Of a stretch of DNA of 64,000 bases, positions 52,550 to 60,536 are shown piece after piece. Each line of letters begins with the position of its first letter. The first letter of the stretch is position 1. The notes beneath the pieces were generated by a model, which made no database searches, was not told the origin of the DNA, and was given only the letters and a program-made list of their open reading frames with translations. The stretch covers positions 362,356-426,355 of the forward strand of contig NZ_FNES01000001.1 of assembly GCF_900100195.1 (NCBI RefSeq), in the 5' to 3' direction. Source of the stretch: Billgrantia gudaonensis (lineage in GTDB: Bacteria > Pseudomonadota > Gammaproteobacteria > Pseudomonadales > Halomonadaceae). The translations under genes were made by a program, and so were the position numbers.

Positions 52550-53497
52550 TCACAGGAAATCCAGCATTTCCTCGCGCCCCATGTTGCCGCCGGTGATCAC
52601 CACCACGACATCGCCCCGCGAGGGCAGTTCGACGGCGTCTTCCAGCAGGGCGGCCACGCCCACGGCGGCTCCGGGTTCGGCGGCGAGCTTGCTCGCATAG
52701 AGCAGGTGGCGCATGGCGCGGTGGATGGCTGCTTCTTCGATGTCGACCAGGGCGTCGACATGGGCGCGACTCAGCGAATAGGTGCACTCGCCGACGATGG
52801 CTGCGGCCAGGCTCTTGGCGCAGGTGTCGACCGGATCCAGACGCTCCGGCCCTCCGCTGGCCCAGGCGTGCGACATGCTCGCTGCCTGGGCCGGTTCGAC
52901 GCCGGCCAGGCTGAGCGCGGGGCGTAGCTCCGTGACCGCCACCCCGATGCCCGAGATCAACCCACCGCCGCCAATGGGGCAGAGGATCGCTGTCGCTTCC
53001 GGGGCCTGCTCGAGGATCTCCAGGCCTACGGTGCCCTGGCCGGCAATGATGCGCTCGTCGTCGTAGGGGTGCACCAGGGTCAGGCCCCGCTCCTCGACCA
53101 GCCGATGCATGTGCGCCCAGGCGTCGTTGATGTCGCCGTGCAGGATCACCTCGGCGTCCAGCTTCCGAGCGGCTTCCACCTTGAAGGGGCTGGCGTTCTC
53201 CGGCATCACGATGGTCACCGGTGCGTTCGCCTCGCGTGCCGCCCAGGCGAGACCCAGAGCATGGTTGCCGGCCGAGACGGCGCCCAGTCCGCCTTCGAGT
53301 TCCTGCGGCGAGGCCGTGCGGACCCAGTTGAGCGCGCCGCGCGCCTTGAAGGAGCCGGTGCGCTGGAACAGTTCGCCCTTGAGCCACACCCGCCGTCCCA
53401 GACGCTCGCTCAAGGGGTGGTCGAGAACCAGGGCCGTGGGGGAGAGAGTATCGGCGATGCGCGCCTGGGCCCGTTGAAGACTCGCGAGATCCATCAT
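52550..53497 (-). CDS. PLP-dependent threonine/serine dehydratase
   Basis: A 315-residue fold-type II PLP enzyme. The PLP lysine is in FQRTGSFKARGALN (about 50), the substrate loop is SAGNHALGLAWAA, and the PLP phosphate loop is CPIGGGGLISGI (about 175). The length and lack of an ACT domain fit a catabolic TdcB-type or serine-racemase-like dehydratase. It forms 2-oxobutyrate or pyruvate from Thr or Ser through an enamine that RidA-type proteins detoxify. The start at 53497 (MMDLASLQRAQ) has GGGAG upstream; the frame extends to 53686 without support. Confidence 0.88.
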   Translation of the reverse strand: MMDLASLQRAQARIADTLSPTALVLDHPLSERLGRRVWLKGELFQRTGSFKARGALNWVRTASPQELEGGLGAVSAGNHALGLAWAAREANAPVTIVMPENASPFKVEAARKLDAEVILHGDINDAWAHMHRLVEERGLTLVHPYDDERIIAGQGTVGLEILEQAPEATAILCPIGGGGLISGIGVAVTELRPALSLAGVEPAQAASMSHAWASGGPERLDPVDTCAKSLAAAIVGECTYSLSRAHVDALVDIEEAAIHRAMRHLLYASKLAAEPGAAVGVAALLEDAVELPSRGDVVVVITGGNMGREEMLDFL

Positions 53498-53574
53498 GTT
53501 GCCTGCTCCCTTGCCTACCGCCGGGCCGCCCGGCAGACGCCGAGCGGCCCGCTCTATTCCCACCAGTGTAGCGG

Positions 53575-54678
53575 TCAAGGTCGACACACGAAGTAGTCGT
53601 TCTGGATGTCGTGCTCGAGCTGGTGGACCTGGATGTCGCCGAATCCTGCCTCCTTCAGGTAGCGAAGTGCCCGCTCGCGACCCCACATGGTGCCCAGTCC
53701 TTCCCCGCCTTGGGCCAGCGACACGGTCATGCAGTGGCTCACCGACACGGCGTAGAGCATCGCGCCGAGCGGATGTTGGCGATCCAGGTGATGGTGGCTC
53801 GAGGCGTGGATGTCCTGCACCAGGTAGACGCCATCGGCGGCCAGGCTCTTGCGGATGCCCGCCAGCAGTCGGCGCGGCTGCCCCTGGTCGTGAATGCCGT
53901 CGAAGGTGGTGATCAGGTCGAACGCCGCCGGTTCGGCCGTCGCGTCGAAGTCGCTCAGGTCGCGCACCTCGAAGGTCAGGTTGGTGAGTCCGGCGTGTTC
54001 GGCCTGGGCGTTGGCCCAGGCAATGGCCTCTGCGGAGAGGTCGTAGCCGACGAAGCGGCTGGCCGGGAAGCGTTCGGCCATGGCGAGCAGCGCTCGGCCG
54101 CGGCCGCAGGCGCAGTCGAGCACTCGGATGCCGGCTTCCAGGCGGTCGGTGAGCCCCGGGCAGAGCGGCAGAATGGCATCGAACAATGCCGGCAGCACCG
54201 TCTGGCCGCTGTCGCTGGCCATCACCTCCTGGAAGCGTGGATAGCGCGAGTAGGGCACGCCACCGCCTTCGCGGAAGCAGCGCAGGACGTCATCCTCCAC
54301 ACTGCCGAGCAACGGGATAAACTGAGCATAGACGGCTAGGTTCGCCGTGCCCCGGTCGGTGAGCAGCTCGGCGCGTTCGTCCGGTAGCCAGTAGGTGGCC
54401 GACTGCGGATCGGTTTCGACGATTTCGGCTGCCACCATGCCACCGAGCCACTCACGGACGTAGCGCTCCTGGAGGCCGGAGCGTTCCGCCAGGGCCTGGC
54501 TGGTGAGCGGCGGTTGGCCGGCCAGCGTTTCGAGCAGGCCGGTGCGGTGGCCCAGCGAAGTCAGCAGCAGCAGGCCGCCGGCGTTGAGCGCCTGCACCAG
54601 CCGGCTCTCGAAGTCCTCCTCGCTGCGTTCGGTTTCGGCGTTGGCCCGGTCGGTCGTCGTAATGGCGATATCGCACAT
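53575..54678 (-). CDS. Class I SAM-dependent methyltransferase with N-terminal winged helix
   Basis: A 367-residue protein. The N-terminal region (about 35-100) looks like a winged-helix or dimerisation domain of O-methyltransferase-like proteins (GLLETLAGQPPLTSQALAERSGLQERYVREWLGGM). The SAM motif is IRVLDCACGRGRALLAMAERFP (about 180-200), followed by FVGYDLSAEAI and FDLITTFDGIHDQGQP. The substrate is unknown. AGAGGAG lies 7 bases before the ATG at 54678. Divergent from the GlxA-type regulator, which may control it. Confidence 0.85.
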   Translation of the reverse strand: MCDIAITTTDRANAETERSEEDFESRLVQALNAGGLLLLTSLGHRTGLLETLAGQPPLTSQALAERSGLQERYVREWLGGMVAAEIVETDPQSATYWLPDERAELLTDRGTANLAVYAQFIPLLGSVEDDVLRCFREGGGVPYSRYPRFQEVMASDSGQTVLPALFDAILPLCPGLTDRLEAGIRVLDCACGRGRALLAMAERFPASRFVGYDLSAEAIAWANAQAEHAGLTNLTFEVRDLSDFDATAEPAAFDLITTFDGIHDQGQPRRLLAGIRKSLAADGVYLVQDIHASSHHHLDRQHPLGAMLYAVSVSHCMTVSLAQGGEGLGTMWGRERALRYLKEAGFGDIQVHQLEHDIQNDYFVCRP

Positions 54679-54785
54679 GTTCTGGCTCCTCTTGTCGTGG
54701 GTTGGCGATAGGTGCCGGGAGCAGGTTACGGCGATATCGCTGCCACCACGCTGGCGCATCGCGCCGCAAACGGGGGTTTTCTGCC

Positions 54786-55820
54786 ATGTCTGAGCTTGTC
54801 CAACCCTCCTGCTCGGCGTTGACCGTCGCGCTGCTGGCCGGGCCGGATGCGACCGCCTCCACGCTGTATGGCATGTACGATCTGTTCGGCTCGGTGGGAC
54901 GCGACTGGGAGTTCCTGATGAGCGGACGAATGGGGGAGCCGCTGCTCGCGCCGATGATCGTGTCGCGCGATGGGCGGGGCTTTCGCGCCGCCAATGGCGC
55001 CTGGATCGAGCCGCATGCCCGCCTGGCCGACTGCCCGGCGCCCGCCGTGGCGTGCATTCCCGACTTGTTCGTCGCGCCCGATGCCCCGCTCGAGGGATAT
55101 GCCGAGGAAATGGCCTGGCTGCGTGCCTGCCATGGCCAGGGGGCGATGCTGGCCGCTGCCTGTACGGGAGCGCTGCTGCTCGCCGAGGCCGGCCTGCTCG
55201 ACGGCCAGGATGCCACCACTCACTGGGCCTACTGCGAGGCGCTGGCGCAACGTCACCCGCGGGTGCGGGTGCATGCCCGCCGTACCCTGGTGGTCAGCGG
55301 GGAAGGGCAGCGGCTGATCATGGCCGGCGGCGGTACCTCCTGGATCGATCTGGCGCTGTTCCTCGTCGCTCGGCTGGTGAGTGCCGACGAGGCCATGCGC
55401 TTGGCGCGGATCAACCTGATCGACTGGCATCACGACGGCCAGCTTCCCTATGCGGCCCTGAACAGCACGCGTCAGGTCGATGATGCTTGCATCGCTCGCT
55501 GCCAGATATGGGCGGCCCAGCACTACGATACCCACTCGCCGGTGGCCGGCATGGTCAAGCTCAGCGGGTTGACCGAACGCTCTTTCAAGCGCCGCTTCAA
55601 GGCGGCTACCGGCATGACGCCCATGGAGTACCTGCATACCTTGCGACTCGAGGAGGCCAAGCAGATCCTGGAGAGCAGCGCCGAGCCCATCGAAGCGGTG
55701 GCCGAGCAGGTCGGCTATGCTGAACCGAGTTTCTTTCGCCGCCTGTTCACGCGTCGCGTGGGTCTCACCCCCAGCCAGTATCGGCGGCGCTTTCGCAGCA
55801 TGCGGTTACGCTTGCAGTGA
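54786..55820 (+). CDS. GlxA-family AraC-type transcriptional regulator
   Basis: A 344-residue regulator. The N-terminal DJ-1/PfpI-like domain (residues 12-190) includes LAAACTGALLLAEAGLLDGQDATTHWAYCEAL with the nucleophile-elbow cysteine. The C-terminal AraC domain (about 240-340) has two helix-turn-helices: LTERSFKRRFKAATGMTPMEYL and EAVAEQVGYAEPSFFRRLFTRRVGLTPSQYRRRF. The ligand is unknown. It lies between a divergent methyltransferase and the ECF sigma gene (26 bases downstream). Confidence 0.9.
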   Translation: MSELVQPSCSALTVALLAGPDATASTLYGMYDLFGSVGRDWEFLMSGRMGEPLLAPMIVSRDGRGFRAANGAWIEPHARLADCPAPAVACIPDLFVAPDAPLEGYAEEMAWLRACHGQGAMLAAACTGALLLAEAGLLDGQDATTHWAYCEALAQRHPRVRVHARRTLVVSGEGQRLIMAGGGTSWIDLALFLVARLVSADEAMRLARINLIDWHHDGQLPYAALNSTRQVDDACIARCQIWAAQHYDTHSPVAGMVKLSGLTERSFKRRFKAATGMTPMEYLHTLRLEEAKQILESSAEPIEAVAEQVGYAEPSFFRRLFTRRVGLTPSQYRRRFRSMRLRLQ

Positions 55821-55845
55821 ACGTCCGGACTAGCCCTTCATCGTC

Positions 55846-57075
55846 ATGAACCGCGAACCCGATATCGAACGACTTTACCAACAGCACTCGCGGCGCGTGC
55901 TGGCGACCCTGATTCGTCTGCTCGGCGATTTCGACATGGCCGAAGAGGCCATGCAGGAGGCCTTCATGGCTGCCGTGCAGCAGTGGCCGGAGCAGGGCAT
56001 GCCCGACAACCCCGCCGCCTGGCTGATCCGAACCGGGCAGCGGCGTGGCATCGATCAGATTCGGCGCCGCCAGACCACGCGCCAGCATGCCCATCTCGTG
56101 GTGCCCGAAGAGCCCGTGGCGAGCCTCGACGAGCGAAGCATCCAGCACGACCCGCTGCGACTGCTGTTCACCTGCTGTCACCCCAGCCTGGCCCTGGACG
56201 AGCGCGTGGCGCTGACGCTGCGCGAGATGTGCGCCCTGACCACCGAGCAGGTAGCCAGAGCGCTGCTGCTCAAGCCCGCCACCCTGGCCCAGCGCATCGT
56301 GCGCGCCAAGCGAAAGCTCAGCGATGCGGGCATTCCCTACGAGGTGCCGGATGCCCGGGAATTGCCGGAGCGCTTGCCGGACGTCCTGCGCGTGATCTAT
56401 CTGGTGTTCAACGAGGGGTATTCGCGGACGGCCGGCGAATCGCTGCTCGACGTCAGCCTGTCGGGCGAGGCCATGGAATTGGCCGAGGCGCTGGCTCGGC
56501 TACTGCCGCGGGGCGAAGTGTTCGGGCTGCAGGCGCTGATGCGGCTGCACGATGCCCGGCGCGATGCCCGCCAGGGCCCGGACGGGGAACTGATTCCCCT
56601 GGAGGAGCAGGACCGCAGCCGCTGGGACCGGCAGCGCATCCGCGAAGGCCTGCTCGGCCTGGAACGGGCACTGGCGCTCAGCCCCACCGGACCGTACACG
56701 CTGCAGGCCTCGATCGCTGCCGAACATGCCCGCTCGCCGAGCGCCGAGGCGACCGACTGGGCACGGATCGTGAAGCTCTACGAGGCGCTCTACCAGCAGC
56801 AGCCCTCGCCGGTGATCGCGCTCAACCGCGCAGTGGCCCTCGCCATGCGCGACGGCCCGCAGGTGGGCCTGCGCCAGCTGGAGACGTTGGAGGGCCACAA
56901 GGCGATCGTCAACTACCACCTCTTCCATGCCGCTCGGGGCGACCTTCATCGCCGCGCCGGTCAGCCTCGCGAGGCCCGAATCGCCTATGAGCGCGCCCTG
57001 GCGCTGAGCGTCCAGGAGCCGGAGCGGCGCTTCCTGGAGCGTCGTCTGGGCGAGCTGGATCAGCCGGAACGCTGA
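55846..57075 (+). CDS. ECF sigma factor of the ECF42 type (DUF6596 C-terminal domain)
   Basis: A 409-residue sigma factor. Sigma2 covers about residues 8-75 (LYQQHSRRVLATLIRLLGDFDMAEEAMQEAF) and sigma4 about 105-160 (LTLREMCALTTEQVARALLLKPATLAQRIVRAKRKL). A C-terminal extension of about 230 residues follows (VIYLVFNEGYSRTAGE, then TPR-like repeats), the mark of ECF42/SigJ-like factors that have no separate anti-sigma factor. ECF42 genes are known to neighbour DGPF (YCII) protein genes, exactly as here. The signal is unknown. Confidence 0.9.
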   Translation: MNREPDIERLYQQHSRRVLATLIRLLGDFDMAEEAMQEAFMAAVQQWPEQGMPDNPAAWLIRTGQRRGIDQIRRRQTTRQHAHLVVPEEPVASLDERSIQHDPLRLLFTCCHPSLALDERVALTLREMCALTTEQVARALLLKPATLAQRIVRAKRKLSDAGIPYEVPDARELPERLPDVLRVIYLVFNEGYSRTAGESLLDVSLSGEAMELAEALARLLPRGEVFGLQALMRLHDARRDARQGPDGELIPLEEQDRSRWDRQRIREGLLGLERALALSPTGPYTLQASIAAEHARSPSAEATDWARIVKLYEALYQQQPSPVIALNRAVALAMRDGPQVGLRQLETLEGHKAIVNYHLFHAARGDLHRRAGQPREARIAYERALALSVQEPERRFLERRLGELDQPER

Positions 57076-57150
57076 AAATTCGCCTTCGTTGTCGATTCGT
57101 CCGCGCCTCGTGCGACTCGAGGAAGCAACCAGCCGATGAAGGAGTAACCG

Positions 57151-57990
57151 ATGCGATACATGTTGATGCGCAAGGCCGACGAGGCGACCGAAGCCGGTGA
57201 GCTACCCAGCCAGGAAGTGCTCGAAGCCATGGCGGACTATAACCGCCGGCTGGACGAGGCCGGTCTGTTCGTTACCGGTGACGGCCTGCGACCGAGCCGC
57301 GAAGGCTGCCGGATCGAACGACGCAATGGCGAGCTGCTGGTCACCGACGGCCCCTTTGCCGAAACCAAGGAGCTGCTCGCCGGCTACACCGTACTCGAGG
57401 CGGACTCGCTCGAGACCGCCATCGAGTGGGCCAGACAGTGGCCTCGCGAGGACGGCGACGTCACGCTGGAGCTGCGCCGCTACTTCAGCCTCGAGGATTT
57501 CGAACCGGGGCACGGTCTGGATAAGCATCTCGACCAGGCTCGTCTGCCCAGCGAGCTCAACGTGCACCTGTGCTTTCCCGGCAACTGCCGCGAGGCGATG
57601 GCCTTCTACGCCGAGGTCACCGGCGGTCGGCTGGAGGCGCTGGTCACTTACGGCGAGACCCCGGCCGCCCAGGACACACCTTCCGAGCTGCATGATCGCA
57701 TCATCCACGCTTCGCTCAACGTGCGCGGCCGGCGGTTGATGGGCGCGGACATGGCCGGCGACTGCTACCAGGCGCCGCAGGGAGCCCAGGTGCACCTCGA
57801 ATACGAGGCGCTCGAACAGGCCGAGGCGGTGTTCCAGCGGCTGGCCGAGGGCGGCCAGGTCACCATGCCCTTCGACGCCACCTTCTGGGCTCGGGGCTTC
57901 GGCATGGCCACCGACCGTTTCGGGGTGCACTGGATGATCGGCTGTCAGACCGGACGCTGTCCGATGAACGACGAGGAGAGCGAATCATGA
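57151..57990 (+). CDS. DGPF (YCII)-VOC fusion protein
   Basis: A 279-residue two-domain protein. The N-terminal YCII/DGPF domain (about 1-115) reads MRYMLMRKADEATEAGE and contains VTDGPFAETKELLAGY (about 64-79). A C-terminal VOC/PhnB-like domain (about 135-275) has LNVHLCFPGNCREAMAFYAEV and a FGMATDRFGVHWMIG end. The DGPF motif ties it to the ECF42 sigma factor upstream, whose partner proteins are thought to be its effectors or targets. GAAGGAG lies 8 bases before the start. Overlaps the next gene by 4 bases. Confidence 0.9.
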   Translation: MRYMLMRKADEATEAGELPSQEVLEAMADYNRRLDEAGLFVTGDGLRPSREGCRIERRNGELLVTDGPFAETKELLAGYTVLEADSLETAIEWARQWPREDGDVTLELRRYFSLEDFEPGHGLDKHLDQARLPSELNVHLCFPGNCREAMAFYAEVTGGRLEALVTYGETPAAQDTPSELHDRIIHASLNVRGRRLMGADMAGDCYQAPQGAQVHLEYEALEQAEAVFQRLAEGGQVTMPFDATFWARGFGMATDRFGVHWMIGCQTGRCPMNDEESES

Positions 57991-58361
57991 AATACGCCGC
58001 GTTGGTCTACTACCAGGAGCGCCTCATCGAGGCCATGAGCGAACAGGAGTGGCGCGACCTCAACCAGGAGTGCCTGGCCGGGGTAGAGCGCCTGACCGAC
58101 CAGGGGCACTTTCTCGCCGGCCAGGCCCTGCAGCCGGTGGAGAGTGCCGCCAGCGTGCGCCTTCGCGATGGCGAGGTGCTGATCTCCGACGGTCCCTTCG
58201 CCGAAACCAAGGAACAGCTCGCCGGCTTCTACCTCCTGGAGGCCCGCGACCTGAACGAAGCCGTGCAGCTGGCCAGCCGCATTCCTCCCGCCCGCTTCGG
58301 CACCACCGAGGTGCGTCCGGTACGGGAACTACCCCCACGCGATACGGGAGCAGAGTCATGA
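57987..58361 (+). CDS. DGPF (YCII) family protein
   Basis: A 124-residue single-domain YCII/DGPF protein starting MKYAALVYYQERLIEAMSEQ and containing LISDGPFAETKEQLAGFYLLEA (about 66-87). It overlaps both neighbours by 4 bases, so the ECF42-linked genes are a coupled operon. The biochemical role is unknown. Confidence 0.9.
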   Translation: MKYAALVYYQERLIEAMSEQEWRDLNQECLAGVERLTDQGHFLAGQALQPVESAASVRLRDGEVLISDGPFAETKEQLAGFYLLEARDLNEAVQLASRIPPARFGTTEVRPVRELPPRDTGAES

Positions 58362-58711
58362 CTTACGTCGATGGATTCGTCGCGGCGGTGCCTACCGCCA
58401 ACCGAGAGCAGTACATCAAGCACGCCAGCGATGCCGCGGCGGTCTTCAAGGAGCACGGTGCCCTGCAGATGGTGGAATGCTGGGGTGACGACGTGCCGGA
58501 CGGCAAGGTCACCTCGTTTCCCATGGCGGTGAAATGCCAGCCGGACGAGACGGTGATCTTTTCCTGGATCACCTGGCCTTCGCGGGATGTGCGCGATCGA
58601 GGCATGGCCAAGGTCATGGAAGACCCGCGCCTGCAGCCCGATGCCAACCCCATGCCCTTCGACGGCAAGCGGCTGATCTATGGCGGCTTCGAGGTCGTCG
58701 TGGACGAATGA
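58358..58711 (+). CDS. DUF1428 family protein
   Basis: A 117-residue protein: MTYVDGFVAAVPTANREQYI, then ALQMVECWGDDVPDGKVTSFPMAVKC, DETVIFSWITWPSRDVRD and the end MPFDGKRLIYGGFEVVVDE. These match DUF1428, a dimeric alpha-beta barrel family often encoded with YCII proteins. Function unknown. Overlaps the upstream gene by 4 bases (ATGA). Confidence 0.9.
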   Translation: MTYVDGFVAAVPTANREQYIKHASDAAAVFKEHGALQMVECWGDDVPDGKVTSFPMAVKCQPDETVIFSWITWPSRDVRDRGMAKVMEDPRLQPDANPMPFDGKRLIYGGFEVVVDE

Positions 58712-58814
58712 CTCCGGGTTCTGCCGATGCCGGACGGAGGTATGCTGCCATGCCGAGGGTCACCCCTTGCCTTTGCTTCGACGGACAGGCCAGGTAGAAG
58801 TCCAGGAGACTGTC

Positions 58815-59291
58815 ATGGCTGCTCGGGATGCCTTTCGTCTGCATCGCCTTACCGCGCAGGACGTGCCGATGATGCACGCGCTGCTGACCACCTTCGGCGA
58901 AGCCTTCGACGAGGCGGAGACGTACGGCAGCGCTCGTCCTGACGATGCCTATCTGCGCCGGCTGCTAGGCAGCGATACGTTCATCGCGCTGGCCGCCCTA
59001 AGCGGGAATGACGTGGTAGGGGGCTTGACCGCTTATGAGCTGATCAAGTTCGAGCAGGCACGCAGCGAGCTCTATATCTACGATCTGGCGGTGGCCGAGG
59101 CCCATCGCCGCCAGGGCATAGCCACCGGTTTGATCCAGAAAATCCGGCAAATCGCCTTCGAGCGCGGCGCCTACGTGGTCTTCGTGCAGGCGGACAGGGG
59201 CGACGCTGCGGCCATCGCTCTCTACTCGAAACTGGGTGGTCCGTGCGAAGACGTGCTGCATTTCGACATTCCGGTCACCCATGAGCGGTGA
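58815..59291 (+). CDS. AAC(3)-I-like aminoglycoside N-acetyltransferase (GNAT)
   Basis: A 158-residue GNAT protein with close overall resemblance to AAC(3)-I enzymes. Shared features are AFDEAETYGSARPDDAYLRRLL, TFIALAALSGNDVVGGLTAY, KFEQARSELYIYDLAVAEAHRRQGIAT (acetyl-CoA loop RRQGIAT, about 100-106), AYVVFVQADRGDAAAIALYSKLG and the C-terminal VLHFDIPV. AAC(3)-I acetylates the 3-amino group of gentamicin-type drugs. As a chromosomal gene without integron or transposon signs it may be an intrinsic relative rather than an acquired determinant; activity is not proven. GGAGA lies 6 bases before the ATG. Confidence 0.85.
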   Translation: MAARDAFRLHRLTAQDVPMMHALLTTFGEAFDEAETYGSARPDDAYLRRLLGSDTFIALAALSGNDVVGGLTAYELIKFEQARSELYIYDLAVAEAHRRQGIATGLIQKIRQIAFERGAYVVFVQADRGDAAAIALYSKLGGPCEDVLHFDIPVTHER

Positions 59292-59417
59292 CCGCGCAAG
59301 GGCGATGAGCCGTTCGGTATCGAGCTAGCCCTGCGCATGCGTTCGAGTATCGACGCATGAAGGGCTCTCAGGCAACGCATGGCTCACCGGTCGAGGCGGG
59401 GGCCCTGCGAGTACGCT

Positions 59418-60332
59418 TCAGACCCAGCGCGGATCGGCGGTGAAGGCTACCGTGAACCAGCGTCGTTCCGGCGGCGGTGTCAGGCCGGATGCGATCTGCT
59501 CGCGGATCTCGTCCATCACCGCGACTCCTTCGCCGACGGCGAACTCGGGCGTGGTGACGATGTGGATCTCGATGAAGTGGCCGCGCCCGGTCTTGGCCAC
59601 GTGACTGGTGTATTCGAGCAGCCCGTCGCGCGTCATCACCGGCGCCATGGCAGCGTGCACCTCGCTGTCCAGTTCGCCGGGAGCGATGAGGAACACCTCG
59701 CGCAGGGCTCGGCGCACGATGCCGATGGGCACCGGCATGAAACACAAGGTGAGAACCGCCAGCAGCAGTGAATCGACGTAGCGGGTGAAATGTGCCCAGC
59801 GCGTGGTTTCCAGTATCAGGGCAATGGCGAAGGCCACTAACAGCGCCGAAGTGATCAGTGCCGCCATCAGCCAGCTTTGGGCGTCGATGCGCAGGAATTC
59901 CGAATCGACGCGGCGATTGATGCGTTTTTCGTAGGCATGCATGGCAAAGCAGACCAGAGCGACCACCGCGGCGTAGACGATGGCCAGACCGAAGGTCAGC
60001 TCGCGGCCACCTTCCAGCAACCCCAGCACGGCGTTGAGGAAGGCATAGAAGCACAGCAGCAGCAGAATGCTGCCGTTGAGTGCAGCCACCATGGGTTCCA
60101 GGTGCCAATAGCCGTGCTGAAAGCGCTCGCTAACCTCACGTTCCGCCAGGCGTGCCACCAGCAGCGCCAGACCCGACATGGCGGCATCGATGGTCGAGAA
60201 TACCCCGTCGAAGAGAATCGATTGCGATCCGGCGAGCAACCCCAGCGTTACCCCCAATGCCGAGACCGCGAGGGTCGCGACGATGGAAATCTTGAGAGTG
60301 CGCTGTTCGAGTGACGCGAGCATGGAGGCCAT
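59418..60332 (-). CDS. Cation diffusion facilitator family transporter
   Basis: A 304-residue CDF-family membrane protein. The helices start at ISIVATLAVSALGVTLGLLAGSQSILFDGVFSTIDAAMS, where the helix-2 Asp residues replace the usual HxxxD pair (FDGVFSTID). The fifth-helix site is FLRIDAQSWLMAA with a single Asp. A cytoplasmic C-terminal domain (about 215-304) ends with RWFTVAFTADPRWV. The metal-site variation makes Zn specificity doubtful; Fe, Mn or another ion is possible. Convergent with the AAC(3)-like gene across 126 bp. Confidence 0.83.
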   Translation of the reverse strand: MASMLASLEQRTLKISIVATLAVSALGVTLGLLAGSQSILFDGVFSTIDAAMSGLALLVARLAEREVSERFQHGYWHLEPMVAALNGSILLLLCFYAFLNAVLGLLEGGRELTFGLAIVYAAVVALVCFAMHAYEKRINRRVDSEFLRIDAQSWLMAALITSALLVAFAIALILETTRWAHFTRYVDSLLLAVLTLCFMPVPIGIVRRALREVFLIAPGELDSEVHAAMAPVMTRDGLLEYTSHVAKTGRGHFIEIHIVTTPEFAVGEGVAVMDEIREQIASGLTPPPERRWFTVAFTADPRWV

Positions 60333-60464
60333 CCGCCGATTGACAGCTTCTCATCCTAGCCAAGTGCGGGCCCGGGGAGAACTGAACGTTCCGACGTCGC
60401 TGGGCATGCAGCCGTTGGATCACGGTCGGGTGTTAGCCAAACGTCGTAGATCGACGCCATCCCC

Positions 60465-60491
60465 TCAATCTTTTGTCGTATCTGCCGATAC
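60465..60491 (+). promoter_or_regulatory. Predicted sigma28 (FliA) promoter of the chemoreceptor gene
   Basis: TCAATCTT (60465-60472), an 11-bp spacer and GCCGATAC (60484-60491) fit the sigma28 consensus TAAAGTTT-N11-GCCGATAA at 5/8 and 7/8 positions. It lies 45 bases before the chemoreceptor start, placing the gene in the flagellar regulon. Confidence 0.75.
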
Positions 60492-60536
60492 TCATTAGAC
60501 CGCTAAGAGTGAAGACAGACGAGCCACGGGGGAACG

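Noticed and set aside
54786..59291. Resistance island or integron around the AAC(3)-I-like gene
   Set aside because: No integrase, attC-like site, transposase or flanking repeats are visible; the neighbouring genes look chromosomal.
59327..59366. Hairpin AGCCCT...AGGGCT with inner ATGCGT/ACGCAT between the AAC(3)-like and CDF genes
   Set aside because: The stem is interrupted and there is no T-run; it may help to end convergent transcription, but I would not call it a terminator.
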